Shown: piece by piece, positions 12,660-30,332 of the stretch | Layout of the letters: the number at the start of each line of letters is the position of its first letter | How positions within the stretch are numbered: position 1 is the stretch's first letter | Source: Panulirus ornatus | Taxonomy: Eukaryota > Arthropoda > Malacostraca > Decapoda > Palinuridae | NCBI RefSeq assembly: GCF_036320965.1 | Contig: NC_092262.1 | Location: 2,554,726 to 2,618,725 of the forward strand | Direction of reading: 5' to 3' | Length of the DNA stretch: 64,000 nt | Translations under genes and position numbers: made by a program | Notes under the pieces: generated by a model | Seen by the model: the letters and a program-made list of their open reading frames with translations, nothing else | What the model was told of the DNA's origin: nothing | Database searches by the model: none

Positions 12660-12957
12660 TGTGATCGGGGCCTGAACATGCAGGAGGGTGAAGGGAGGGC
12701 AAGGAATAGAGTGAATTGGATCGATGTGGTATACCGGGGTTGACGTGCTGTCAGTGGATTGAATCAAGGCATGTGAAGCGTCTGGGGTAAACCATGGAAA
12801 GCTGTGTAGGTATGTATATTTGCGTGTGTGGACGTACGTATATACATGTGTATGGGGTGGGTTGGGCCATTTCTTTCGTCTGTTTCCTTGCGCTACCTCG
12901 CAAACGCGGGAGACAGCGACAAATTATAATAAATAAATAAAAAATAAATATGAAATA

Positions 12958-14959
<2,002 letters not shown>

Positions 14960-17900
14960 ACATAAACATATATACACACGTACATATTCATACTGGCTGC
15001 CTTCATCCATTCTTGTTGCCACTTCGTTACACATTAAAAACAGAAAGACCCCCCCCCCCCCAACCGCAACGTGCGCGCAAGGTAGCGATAGGAAAAGACC
15101 GCCAAGGCCACATTCGTTCACACTAAGTCTTTAGGTGTCATGTGTAATGCACCGAAACCAAAGCTCCCATTCCACATCCATATCCCACAAAACTTTAAAC
15201 GGTTTATCCCAGACGCTTCACATGCCCTGGTCCAATCCATTGAGAGAACATCGACCCCGGTATACCACTTCGTTCCAATTCCCTCTATTCCTTCCACGTT
15301 TTTCACCCTCTTGTGTGCTCAAGCCATGATCGTTCAAAATCTTTTTCACTCCATCCTTCCACCTCCAAATTGGTCTCCCACTTTTCCTCGTTTCCTCCAC
15401 CTTTGGCATATATATCCTCTTTGTCAATCTTTCCTCACTCATTCTCTCCATGTGACCAAACCATTTCAATACACCCTCTTCTGCTCTCTCAAGCATGCGC
15501 ACTTCATTACCACACGTCTCTCTTACCCTTTCATTACTTACTAGATCAAACCACCTCACACCACATATTGTCCTGAAACATTTTATTTCTAACACATCCA
15601 CCCTACTCCGAACATTCCTATCCATAACAAATGCCTCGTAACCATATAACATTGTTGGAACCACTATTCCTTCAAACACACCCATTTTTGCTTTCCTAGA
15701 TAACGTTTACGCTTTCCACACATTCGTCAATTCTCCCAGAACCTTCACCCAATCCCCAACCCTGTGACTCACTTCCGATTCCATGATTTCATCCGCTGCT
15801 AATTCCACTCCAAGATATCTAAAACAATTCACTCTCTCCAGTTTTTCTCCATTCAAACCTACATCCCAATCTACTTGTCCCTGAATCCTACTGAATTTAA
15901 TATCTTGTTCTTATTTACAATTACTCTCAGCTTTCTTTCACACACTTTACCAAACTCAATTACCAGCTTCAGTTTCCCACCTGAATCAGCCACAAGTGCT
16001 GTATCATCAACGAACAACAGCTGACTCACTTCCCCAGCCTTTTCATCCACAACAGACTCCTCTCTCCAAAACTGTTGCATTCACCTCCCTAACAACCCAA
16101 TCCATAAAGAAATTAAACAACCATGGAGACATCATGCACCCTTGCCGCAAACCGACATTCACTGGGAACCAATCACTTTCCTCTCTTCCTGCTCGCACAC
16201 ATGTCTTATATCCTTGATAAAAACTTTTCACTGCTCCTAGAAGCCTACCTCCCACACCATATACTCTTAATACTTTCTACAAAGCATCTCTATCAACTCT
16301 ATCATATGCCTTCTCCAGATCCATAAATGCTACATACAAATCCGTCTGATTCTTAAGTATTTCTCACATACATTTTTCAAAGCAAACACCTGATCAACAC
16401 ATTCTCTACCACTTTTGAGACCACACTGCTCTCCCCCCAATTTGATGCTCCGTACTTGCCTTTACTCCCTCAATCAATACCCTCCAATGTAATTTCCCAG
16501 GATTACTCAACAAACTTATACCTCTGTAGTTTGAATACTCACCTTTACGCCCTTTGCCTTTGTATAATGGTACTATGCATGCCTTCCGCCAATCCTCAGG
16601 CACTTCACCATAAACCATACATATATATTGAATATCCTTACCACCATTCAATAATACAGTCATCTTTTTTGATAATTTCCACTATGATACCATCCAAACC
16701 CACTGCCTTGCTGGCTTTCATCTGCAAAGCTTTCACTACTTCTCTGTTTGCCAAACCATTTTCCCTGACCCTTTCACTTCGCAATCCACCTCGACCAAAA
16801 CACCTTATATCTGCCACTCTATGATCAAACACATTCAACAAACCTTCAAAATCTCACTCCATCTCCTTCTCACTTCTACACTACTCATTACCTCCCCATT
16901 TGCCTTCTTAACCGATGTTCCTATTTGTTTTCTTGTCTTACGCATTTAATTTACCTCTTTCCAAAAATCATTTTATTCTCTCAAAATTTTAATGATGCTC
17001 TCTCACCCCAACTCTCATTTGCCCTCTTTTTCACCTCTTGCACTTTTCTCTTGGCCTCCTGCCTCTTTCTTTTATACATCTCCCAGTCATTCGCACCACT
17101 TCCTTGCAAAAGTCGTCCAAACGCCTCTCTCTGCTTCACTAACAATCATACTTCTTCATTCCACCACTCACAGCCCTTTCTAATCTACACACCTCCCACC
17201 TTTCTCATGCCACAAGCATCTTTTGTGCAAGCTATTACTGCTTCCATAAATTCATCCCATTCCTCTCCCACTCCCTTTACGTCATTTCCACTCACTTTCA
17301 ACCATTCTGCACTCAATCTCTACTTGTACTTCCTCATACAAGTCTCCTTCACTAGCTCATTTACTCACAACACTCTCTTCACCCCTACTTTCTTCTTTTC
17401 TGAAAACCTTTACAAATCCTCACCTTCGCCTCCCTAAGATAATGATCAGACATCCATCTAGTTGCCCCTCTCAGCACATTAGCATCCAAAATTCTCGCTT
17501 TCACGTGCTTATCAATTAACACGTAATAACACTCTCTGGCCATCTCTACTACTGGCATATGCATAAATAGGTATAGCTTTCTTTTTAAACCAGGCATTCC
17601 TAATCACCAGTCCTTTTTCAACATACAAATCTACACGTTTTTCATCATTTCCATTTACAACACTGAACACCCTATATACACCATTTATACCCTCAACTGC
17701 CAAATTACTCACCTTTGCATTCAAATCATCCATCACTATAATCCGGTCTCTTGCATCAAAACTATTAAAACACTCACTCAGCTGCGCCCAAAACACTTGC
17801 CTCTCATGATATTTCATCTCATGACCAGGTGCATAGGCACCAATATTCACCCATCTCTCTCCACCCACTTTCAGTTTTACCCATCTCATCTAGATTTTGC

Positions 17901-18180
17901 TTTCTTACACTCTATCACATACTCCCACAACTGTTTCAGGAGTAGTGCTTCTCCTTACTTTGGCTTCTCCTCTCTCCAACCCCTGACTTTACAATCAAGA
18001 CATTCCCAAGCCGCTCTTCCCCTTTACCCTTAAGCTTAGTTTCACTTAGAGCGAAAACATCCAGATTCCTTTCCTCAAGCAAACTACCTATCTCTCCTTT
18101 TTTCTCATCTTGGTTACATCCACACACATTTAGACACCCGAATCTGAGCCTTCGAGGAGGATGAGCACTCCCCGCGTACA
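14960..18180 (-). mobile_element. LINE-R copy H, old, nearly full length
   Basis: Minus-strand element spanning the long-form 3' UTR (14960-15220), C-terminal domain and RT (15220-16850), linker (16850-17400) and almost all of EN (17400-18175). EN pieces are clear: [59 protein letters not shown] (GDLNA has become DDLNA) and YAYASSRDGQR. RT motifs are frameshifted throughout; motif C is FVDDTALVADSG. The 5' UTR is cut off at gcactccccgcg, where AT-rich DNA and the 3' end of copy I begin. Confidence 0.9.
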
Positions 18181-18204
18181 CACATATATATATATTTATA
18201 TATA

Positions 18205-19812
18205 TATATTTTTTTTTTTTTTGCTTTGTCGCTGTCTCCCGCGTTTGCGAGGTAGCGCAAGGAAACAGACGAAAGAAATGGCCCAACCCACCCCCATACA
18301 CATGTATATACATACGTCCACACACGCAAATATACATACCTACACAGCTTTCCATGGTTTACCCCAGACGCTTCACATGCCTTGATTCAATCCACTGACA
18401 GCACGTCAACCCCGGTATACCACATCGCTCCAATTCACTCTATTCCTTGCCCTCCTTTCACCCTCCTGCATGTTCAGGCCCCGATCACACAAAATCTTTT
18501 TCACTCCATCTTTCCACCTCCAATTTGGTCTCCCTCTTCTCCTCGTTCCCTCCACCTTCGACACATATATTCTCTTGGTCAATCTTTCCTCACTCATTCT
18601 CTCCATGTGCCCGAACCATTTTAAAACACCCTCTTCTGCTCTCTCAACCACGCTCTTTTTATTTCCACACATCTCTCTTACCCTTACGTTACTTACTCGA
18701 TCAAACCACCTCACACCACATATTGTCCTCAAACATCTCATTTCCAGCACATCCATCCTCCTGCGCACAACTCTATCCATAGCCCACGCCTCGCAACCAT
18801 ACAACATTGTTGGAACCACTATTCCTTCAAACATACCCATTTTTGCTTTCCGAGATAATGTTCTCGACTTCCACACATTCTTCAAGGCTCCCAGAATTTT
18901 CGCCCCCTCCCCCACCCTATGATGCACTTCCGCTTCCATGGTTCCATCCGCTGCCAGATCCACTCCCAGATATCTAAAACACTTCACTTCCTCCAGTTTT
19001 TCTCCATTCAAACTCACCTCCCAATTGACTTGACCCTCAACCCTACTGTACCTAATAACCTTGCTCTTATTCACATTTACTCTTAACTTTCTTCTTTCAC
19101 ACACTTTACCAAACTCAGTCACCAGCTTCTGCAGTTTCTCACATGAATCAGCCACCAGCGCTGTATCATCAGCGAACAACAACTGACTCACTTCCCAAGC
19201 TCTCTCATCCCCAACAGACTTCATACTTGCCCCTCTTTCCAAAACTCTTGCATTTACCTCCCTAACAACCCCATCCATAAACAAATTAAACAACCATGGA
19301 GACATCACACACCCCTGCCGCAAACCTACATTCACTGAGAACCAATCACTTTCCTCTCTTCCTACACGTACACATGCCTTACATCCTCGATAAAAACTTT
19401 TCACTGCTTCTAACAACTTGCCTCCCACACCATATATTCTTAATACCTTCCACAGAGCATCTCTATCAACTCTATCATATGCCTTCTCCAGATCCATAAA
19501 TGCTACATACAAATCCATTTGCTTTTTCTAAGTATTTCTCACATACATTCTTCAAAGCAAACACCTGATCCACACATCCTCTACCACTTCTGAAACCACA
19601 CTGCTCTTCCCCAATCTGATGCTCTGTACATGCCTTCACCCTCTCAATCAATATCCTCCCATATAATTCACCAGGAATACTCAACAAACTTATACCTCTG
19701 TAATTTGAGCACTCACTCTTATCCCCTTTGCCTTTGTACAATGGCACTATATACGCATTCCGCCAATCCTCAGGCACCTCACCTATAGTATATACATACA
19801 TTAAATAACCTA
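18205..19812 (-). mobile_element. LINE-R copy I, young, 5'-truncated
   Basis: Short-form 3' UTR with a T run at 18209-18222 followed by the terminal hairpin, then C-terminal domain and RT up to the equivalent of GEVPEDWRNA at about 19785. It degenerates into tatagtatatacata and the AT array at 19831. One frameshift is visible: an extra T in gctttttctaag at about 19525. Confidence 0.92.
18406..19518 (-). pseudogene. LINE-R RT C-terminal part (copy I), open frame
   Basis: A 370-residue frame with no internal stop. It starts at motif A (MDLYVAFMDLEKAYDRVD), then YGVGGKLLEAVKSFYRGCKA, motif B GLRQGCVMSPWLFNLFMDGV, motif C LLFADDTALVADS with both Asp, [77 protein letters not shown] and [15 protein letters not shown]. 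It ends at VVYRG with TGA, the young-group terminus. The upstream RT part ([27 protein letters not shown]) is in another frame at 19475-19801. EN is absent. Confidence 0.92.
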
Positions 19813-19824
19813 TACTATACCAGT

Positions 19825-19830
<6 letters not shown>

Positions 19831-19907
<77 letters not shown>
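19831..19907. repeat. (AT)n microsatellite
   Basis: TA array between the truncated RT of copy I and a small 5'-end EN fragment, both on the minus strand. Confidence 0.97.
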
Positions 19908-19909
<2 letters not shown>

Positions 19910-19910
<1 letters not shown>

Positions 19911-20012
19911 CTCTAATCTTGTTTACATCCACACACATTTAAACATCCTAATCTGAGCCTTCGAGGAGGATGAGCACTCCCCGCATGACTCCTTCTTCTG
20001 TTTCCCTTTTTA
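19910..20012 (-). mobile_element. LINE-R 5' EN fragment
   Basis: Encodes on the minus strand the very start of EN, readable as RRSHAGSAHPPRRLRLGCLN and VCGCKQD. It begins right after the AT array and dissolves into an ATT array on its 5' side at about 20012. Only about 100 bp of element remains. Confidence 0.85.
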
Positions 20013-20069
20013 TCTTTATACTTATTATAATTACTATTATTATTATTGTTATTATTATTATCATTATTA

Positions 20070-20139
<70 letters not shown>

Positions 20140-20267
20140 CATCATTATTATTGTTATTATTATCATCATTATTATCACTATTATTATCATTATCATTATT
20201 TTTATCATTATTATCATTATCATTATTATTATTATCATTACTAATATTATTATTATTATAACTATTA

Positions 20268-20313
<46 letters not shown>

Positions 20314-20484
20314 CATTATTATTATTATTATTATTATCATTATTTTCATTGTTGTTGTTGTTGTTGTTGTTTTTATTATTATCATTATTATTATTATCGT
20401 TATTATTATCATTATTATTACTATTATCATCATTATTATCATTATTATTATCATTATTACTATAATTACTATTATTATTTTCAT
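20013..20484. repeat. Imperfect (ATT)n / (ATC)n trinucleotide array
   Basis: About 470 bp of ATT units with interspersed ATC and a block of seven GTT units at 20350-20370. It codes nominally for Asn/Asp or Ile runs in several frames, but that is low-complexity DNA, not a protein. Flanked by LINE-R pieces on both sides. Confidence 0.95.
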
Positions 20485-21476
20485 ACATAATCACTGGTTC
20501 CCGCGTCAGCTAGGTAGCGCCAAGAAACAGACGAAGAATGGCCCATCCACTCATATGCACGTATATGTATAGAAATGCCCACATGTGCACATATACATGC
20601 ATGCACATATCAATATATACATACATATACTCACATACGCATACATTACATACATATACACGTACATATTCATACATGCTTGCCTTCATCCATTCCTGTC
20701 GTAGCCCGTCCCATAGAAAAACATCCCCATCCCCTGCTTAACCGAGATAGCGCCAGGAATACAGAAATAAAAAGGCCCCAGTCGTTCACACTCAATCTCT
20801 AGCTGTAATTTGAAATGCACTGAAACCACAGCTCCCTACCCACAGCCAGACCACACAGACCTTTCCATACTTTACCCCAAATGCTTCACATACCCTGGTT
20901 CAGTCCCTTGACAGCACGCTATACCACATCATTCCAATTCACTCTGTTTTTTGAACGCCCCTCACCTTCCTGTACCTTCAGGCCCCGATCGTCAAAAATC
21001 TTTTTCACCCCATCTTCCTACCAATTTGGTTCCCAGTTTCTTCTTGATCCTTCCAACTCTTACAAATATATATCCTCTTTATCAGTCTTTCGTCACTCAT
21101 TCTTTCCATGTGTCCAAACTATTTCATCACACCCTCTTCTGCTCTCTCAACTATACGCATTTTATTTCCACATATCTCTCTTACCCTTAAATTACTCGAT
21201 CAAACCACCTCACCCCACATATTGTCCGAAACATTTCATTTCTAACACATCCACTCTCCGTACAACCCTTTCTATAGCCCATGCCTCGCAACCATATAAC
21301 ATTGTTGGAACTACTTTTCCCTCAAACATACACATTTCTGCTATTCGAGGTAACGTTCTCTTCTTCCACACATTCTTCATCGCTCCCAGAATCTTTGGCC
21401 TCTCCCCCACCCTGTGACTCTCTTTCGCTTCCATGGATCCATCCGCTGCTATGTCCACTCCCAGATATATATATGT
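20485..21476 (-). mobile_element. LINE-R copy J, old, C-terminal domain and long 3' UTR
   Basis: Minus-strand piece: terminal hairpin remnant (ggttcccgcgtcagctaggtagcg), full long-form 3' UTR to about 20890, then C-terminal domain up to YLGVDIAADGSMEAKESH at about 21470. There tatgtccactcccagatat runs into an AT-rich stretch and the 3' end of copy K. Frameshifts lie near 21190-21230. Diverged, with no RT catalytic region left. Confidence 0.87.
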
Positions 21477-21491
21477 GTACATATATATATA

Positions 21492-24400
21492 TTTTCTTTT
21501 CTTTTTTTTTTTTTTTGCTTTGTCGCTGTCTCCTGCGTTTGCGAGGTAGCGCAAGGAAACAGACGAAAGAAATGGCCCAACCCACCCCCATACACATGTA
21601 TATACATACGTCCACACACGCAAATATACATACCTACACAGCTTTCCATGGTTTACCCCAGACGCTTCACATGCCCTGATTCAATCCACTGACAGCACGT
21701 CAACCCCGGTATACCACATCGATCCAATTCACTCTATTCCTTGCCCTCCCTTCACCCTCCAGCATGTTCAGGCCCCGATCACACAAAATCTTTTTCACTC
21801 CATCTTTCCACCTCCAATCTGGTCTCCCACTTCTCGTTCCCTCCACCTCCGACACATATATCCTCTTGGTCAATCTTTCCTCACTCATTCTCTCCATGTG
21901 CCCAAACCATTTCAAACCACCCTCTTCTGCTCTCTCAACCACGCTTTTTTTATTTACACACATCTCTCTTACCCTTACGTTACTTACTCGATCAAACCAC
22001 CTCACACCAGATATTGTCCTCAGACATCTCATTTCCAGCACATCCATCCTCCTGCGCACAACTCTATCCATAGCCCACGCCTCGCAACCATACAACATTG
22101 TTGGAACCACTATTCCTTCAAACATACCCATTTTTGCTTTCCGAGATAATGTTCTCGACTTCCACACATTCTTCAAGGCTCCCAGGATTTTCGCCCCCTC
22201 CCCCACCCTATGATCCACTTCCGCTTCCATGGTTCCATCCGCTGCCATATCCACTCCCAGATATCTAAAACACTTTACTTCCTCCAGTTTTTCTCCATTC
22301 AAACTTACCTCCCAATTGACTTGACCCTCAACCCTACTGTACCTAATTACCTTGCTCTTATTCACATTTACTCTTAACTTTCTTCTTTCACACACTTTAC
22401 CAAACTCAGTCACCACCTTCTGCAGTTTCTCTTATGAATCAGCCACCAGCGCTGTATCATCACCGAACAACAACTGACTCACTTCCCAAGCTCTCTCATC
22501 CCCAACAGACTTCATACTTGCCCCTCTTTCCAAGTCTCTTGCATTCACCTCCCTAACAACCCTATCCATAAACAAATTAAACAACCATGGAGACATCACA
22601 CATCCCTGAGCAAACCTACATTCACTGAGAACCAATCACTTTCCTCTCTTCCTACACGTACACATGCCTTACATCCTCGATAAAAACTTTTCACTGCTTC
22701 TAACAACTTTCCTCCCACACCATATATTCTTAATACCTTCCACAGAGCATCATATGCCTTCTCCAGATCCATAAATGCTACATACAAATCCATTTGCTTT
22801 TCTAAGTATTTTTCACATACATTCTTCAAAGCAAACACCTGATCCACACAACCTCTACCACTTCTGAAACCACACTGCTCTTCCCCAATCTGATGCTCTG
22901 TACATGCCTTCACCATCTCAATCAATACCCTCCCATATAATTTACCAGGAATACTCAACAAACTTATACCTCTGTAATTTGAGCACTCACTCTTATCCCC
23001 TTTGCCTTTGTACAATGGCACTATGCACGCATTCCGCCAATCCTCAGGCACCTCACCATGAGTCATACATACATTAAATAACCTTACCAACCAGTCAATA
23101 ATGCAGTCACCCCCATTTTTAATAAATTCCACTGCAATACCATCCAAACCTGCTGCCTTGCCGGCTTTCATCTTCCGCAAAGCTTTTACTACCTCTTCTC
23201 TGTTTACCAAATCATTTTCCCTAACCCTCTCACTTTGCACACCACCTCGACCAAAACACCCTATATCTGCCACTCTATCATCAAACACATTCAACAAACT
23301 TTCAAAATACTCACTCCATCTCCTCACATCACCACTACTTGTTATCACCTCCCCATTTGCGCCCTTCACTGAAGTTCCCATTTGCTCCCTTGTCTTACGC
23401 ACTTTATTTACCTCCTTCCAGAACATCTTTTTATTCTCCCTAAAATTTAATGATACTCTCTCACCCCAACTCTCATTTGCCCTCTTTTTCACCTCTTGCA
23501 CCTTTCTCTTGACCTCCTGTCTCTTTCTTTTATACATCTCCCACTCAATTGCATTTTTTCCCTGCAAAAATCGTCCAAATGCCTCTCTCTTCTCTTTCAC
23601 TAATAATCTTACTTCTTCATCCCACCACTCACTACACTTTCTAATCAACCCACCTCCCACTCTTCTCATGCCACAAGCATGTTTTGCGCAATCCATCACT
23701 GATTCCCTAAATACATCCCATTCCTCCCCCACTCCCACTACTTCCATTGTTCTCACCTTTTTCCATTCTGTACTCAGTCTCTCCTGGTACTTCCTCACAC
23801 AAGTCTCCTTCCCATGCTCACTTACTCTCACCACCCTCTTCACCCCAACATTCACTCTTCTTTTCTGAAAACCCATACAAATCTTCACCTTAGCCTCCAC
23901 AAGATAATGATCAGACATCCCTCCAGTTGCACCTCTGAGCACATTAACATCCAAAAGTCTCTCTTTCGCGCGCCTGTCAATTAACACGTAATCCAATAAC
24001 GCTCTCTGGGCATCTCTCCTACTTACATACGTATACTTATGTATATCTCGCTTTTTAAACCAGGTATTCCCAATCACCAGTCCTTTTTCAGCACATAAAT
24101 CTACAAGCTCTTCACCATTTCCATTTACAACACTGAACACCCCATGTGTACCAATCATTCCCTCAACTGCCACATTACTCACCTTTGCATTCAAATCACC
24201 TATCACTATAACCCGGTCTCGTGCATCAAAACCACTAACACACTCATTCAGCTGCTCCCAAAACACTTGCCTCTCATGATCTTTCTTCTCATGCCCAGGT
24301 GCATATGCACCAATAATCACCCATCTCTCTCCATCAACTTTCAGTTTTACCCATATTAATCGAGAATTTACTTTCTTACATTCTATCACATACTCCCACA

Positions 24401-24800
24401 ACTCCTGTTTCAGGAGTACTGCTACTCCTTCCCTTGCTCTTGTCCTCTCACTAACCCCTGACTTAACTCCCAAGACATTCCCAAACCACTCTTCCCCTTT
24501 ACCCTTGAGCTTCGTTTCACTCAGAGCCAAAACATCCAGGTTCCTTTCCTCAAACATACTACCTATCTCTCCTTTTTTCACATCTTGGTTACATCCACAC
24601 ACATTTAGACACCCCAGTCTGAGCGTTCGAGGAGGATGAGCACTCCCCGCGTGACTCCTTCTGTTTCCCATTTTAGAAAGGTGAAAAATACAAGGAGGGG
24701 AGGATTTCTGGCCCACCGCTCCCGTCCCCTCTAGTCGCCTTTTACGACACGCGAGGAATGCGTGGGAAGTATTCTTTCACCCCTATCCCCAGGGATAATA
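21492..24800 (-). mobile_element. LINE-R copy K, near full length (~3.3 kb), short 3' UTR form
   Basis: The most complete copy in the window, on the minus strand. From its 5' end: a 5' UTR starting with a small palindrome (tatccctggggatagggg) at about 24800, then EN, linker, RT, C-terminal domain, VVYRG-TGA terminus at about 21700, short-form 3' UTR and terminal hairpin at about 21520-21550, with an A-rich tail. The coding frame is broken three ways: a 15-bp deletion just after motif A, a 1-bp loss in the GLRQGC codons near 22605, and TGT to TAA at about 22432. This copy defines element length and order for the family here. Confidence 0.93.
22596..24716 (-). pseudogene. LINE-R EN-linker-RT polyprotein (copy K), 706-residue frame
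   Basis: Expected role: nick chromosomal DNA and reverse-transcribe LINE RNA at the nick. EN (residues ~20-265) shows RLGCLNVCGCNQD, VLALSETKLKGKG (metal-binding Glu), [29 protein letters not shown] (Asp/Asn pair), LLDYVLIDRR and GGMSDHYLVE (SDH), the APE-type motif series. The linker (~265-470) is rich in Lys/Arg with FRENKKMFWKEVNKVRK. RT starts near 495 with KMKAGKAAGLDGI, then [30 protein letters not shown] and AFMDLEKAYD. The next five residues (RVDRD in siblings) are deleted. The frame is lost at motif B after NVGL; motif C lies downstream at 22432-22635 and 21700-22416 in other frames. Start is either Met at 24716 or the MGNRR Met 15 codons later. The RTE-like clade call is from memory. 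Confidence 0.92.
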
Positions 24801-24822
24801 TATATATACATATATATATACA

Positions 24823-25216
24823 TACACATACACACGCACATATACACACACACACACATATACATATATATACATATGAAAAAAGTAAGAAATAATTTAG
24901 AAAACTGAAACTTCTAGCTTGAAATGAAATGAGAAAATGAATGTCACATAATGGTTCAACCTCTGGCTATGGAAAAAGGGAAATGTATAATCTATTTACG
25001 CAAACGTCAATAGTAGTTCTCATCAATTTAACCACTGTATCAATAAGCTTCAATGTCTAAGCTACATTTTTTTTTTCAATTTCACTTTTTTCTTGTCAAA
25101 GCACCACGTATGAAAACTATCACTCCAGTAACACAACTATAAACATTTACTTCCCCTTTAAAAAAGTTCTGGGGAAGTCTGTCTCGATACACTGCGGGAC
25201 ACTCTACCACCTGGCG
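24823..25216. repeat. Direct repeat DR1a (~394 bp)
   Basis: Starts in CA/CATA repeats, then gaaaaaagtaagaaataatttag, and ends at ctaccacctggcg. Almost the same sequence stands 3.6 kb to the right at 28434-28829, also in plus orientation; both recur in duplication unit 2. No protein is recognised. It directly adjoins the SR-like pseudogene on its right. Confidence 0.93.
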
Positions 25217-25332
25217 TGGTTTGTGTTGCAATGGTTCTTGATTCACAAACGTAGTAGCATCACTGGTGGGCGGAAGAACATTCTTGTAACCACAGCAAGG
25301 ATCACAGTCCGTGCAACTCCATTACATACCAA

Positions 25333-25747
25333 CTGCCAACTGATGCGTGATGAGAGGTTTTCAACAATGACCCTGTAAGGTGTCCTCGTTGGGGGGCCGT
25401 ACCTGTGGTAAAGGTCACTTGGCTTACTGCAACTCTGTCTGTCAAGCCAAGCAGGACGACGGTCTCGCTCACGGTCACGACGACGACCACCACCACCACC
25501 ATATCCAGAATATCCAACTCTTCTTGGTAAACCACGTGCATGCTCAACTGTGACCCTCTCTCCAAGAAGTTCACGACCATTCATTTCATACACTGCATCA
25601 TCAGCATCGCGTTCATCCTCAAACTCCACAAATCCATAACCATTCCATAACCATCTCGAAGTTTTCCATAGCGTTTGAAGAATCTTTCTAAATCTCTCTC
25701 CCTGCAACTGTAGTGTAGTGTAACCCACCAACGTACACTCTCGCCAT
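25333..25747 (-). pseudogene. SR splicing factor (SRSF4/5/6, B52-like) RRM1 pseudogene, unit 1
   Basis: The minus strand encodes an SR-protein N-terminus: MARVYVGGL (ATG at 25745-25747), then CRERDLERFFKRYGK, NGYGFVEFEDERDADDAVYE, MNGRELLGERVTVEHARG (RRM1 ending in the usual VEHARG), a Gly/Arg linker (GYGGGGGRRRDRERDRRP) and YGPPTRTPYRVIVENLSSRI, the start of RRM2. A 5-bp duplication (cacta) after MARVYVGGL and a duplicated ggttatgg block before GFVEF shift the frame. A short extra insert (QSCSKPSDLYH) interrupts the linker. Homology stops at SWQ, where the family normally continues DLKDYMRQ; the RS domain is absent. Intact family members bind pre-mRNA and regulate splicing. Interpreted as a retrocopy or duplicated exon, not a working gene. 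Confidence 0.87.
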
Positions 25748-25796
25748 CATTTTGTATCTTCACTTTTTAATTCCTCTCAGGAAAGCCATTAGTTTC

Positions 25797-25958
<162 letters not shown>

Positions 25959-26724
25959 AAATAGATTATTTGTTTCAACCCAAGCAAATTCAATTTTTGA
26001 GCAATTACCCATTACTACTAAGAAAATTTTAGGAAATTAGACATCAACTTGGTAGCTTTAAAAGTTTCTATGGGAATATGTTTTTCTTAAATCTTAAGTG
26101 TAAGAATTTGATTATATTTGTTTGTACTTACTCATATCAATATCAAAGTGCCACAACTGCATTACATAAACTCAACCTTCATAGAATCTTTGGGTGATCT
26201 GTGGAATCACAGATACTTGTGTTTAATTTTAGTTTCTCTGCACACAAAGCAGCTCTCCCATCCACGTGGATTCAGATGATTCTATAATGGTTGAGATTTT
26301 CTTGGCAAATTGTGGTGATGTACTATATTACGGTAATCAATTGATATTTCACGTATGCATAACTTTGTAATGTAGCCGAAGCCCTAATTTGTATGTTCAA
26401 AATCTATGGAATTTTCTAGTTCATTTTTGACTGTAGTAACACGAATTAGTTGCAGTGTAAGATGACTGAGAAAAGATTTTTTGATCTTAAAATATTTCAA
26501 TCATGCTTAAAGAACTGATGGTCAGTTAAAAGAAAAATTCAGTCTCTTTTAGAAACTTGATGCTTCCCAAGAGGTAACCTACTTCTAGTGGTGGACAAGA
26601 TAAAAGACAGAAACATGGGCCAATGTTCAACCTAACCTTAGGTTGTGGATGACTTTTGAATGATAATCAGGGTGCATATTGGCCTGGTTTGCCCTGTTTA
26701 TATATTGTCCTCTGGAGCGAGTTT
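25959..26724. other. Unique-looking DNA, nothing recognised
   Basis: About 770 bp of AT-rich, non-repetitive sequence without a credible open frame, RNA gene or transposon motif. It recurs only as part of duplication unit 2 (about 34915-35676). Confidence 0.7.
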
Positions 26725-26902
26725 CGTTTAGGCCAGGGTTCTTCAACATACGTGTCGAGACCCAATACTGGGTTACAAACTTTTGTTCACTGAGTAGCCA
26801 CGTCGAAAACAGAATTATAAATTATAGGTGAAAAGCATTAATGATAATGATAACATTGATTATAATAATGATAATGATAATAATGATGTTGATAATAATA
26901 AT
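26725..26902. mobile_element. Possible hAT-type terminus plus ATA/GAT-rich low complexity
   Basis: ccagggttcttcaacatacgtgtcgagacccaatactgggt resembles the CAGGGGTTCTCAAAC..GACCC terminal sequences of some hAT elements. It is followed by a degenerate (GATAAT)n stretch to 26902, where LINE-R copy L begins. No second terminus or transposase is seen here, so the call is weak. Confidence 0.4.
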
Positions 26903-28829
<1,927 letters not shown>

Positions 28830-28831
28830 AG

Positions 28832-30332
<1,501 letters not shown>

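Noticed and set aside
19913..20494. Asn/Asp-rich 193-residue frame resembling a prion-like or amoebozoan protein
   Set aside because: Product of the ATT trinucleotide array, open in several frames. Its only real protein homology is the short LINE EN start at its end.
24666..24800. Host promoter or CpG-like element upstream of copy K
   Set aside because: The same bases recur at 33630-33758, 54622 and, as a remnant, 8790-8885. They are the LINE-R 5' UTR/SINE head.
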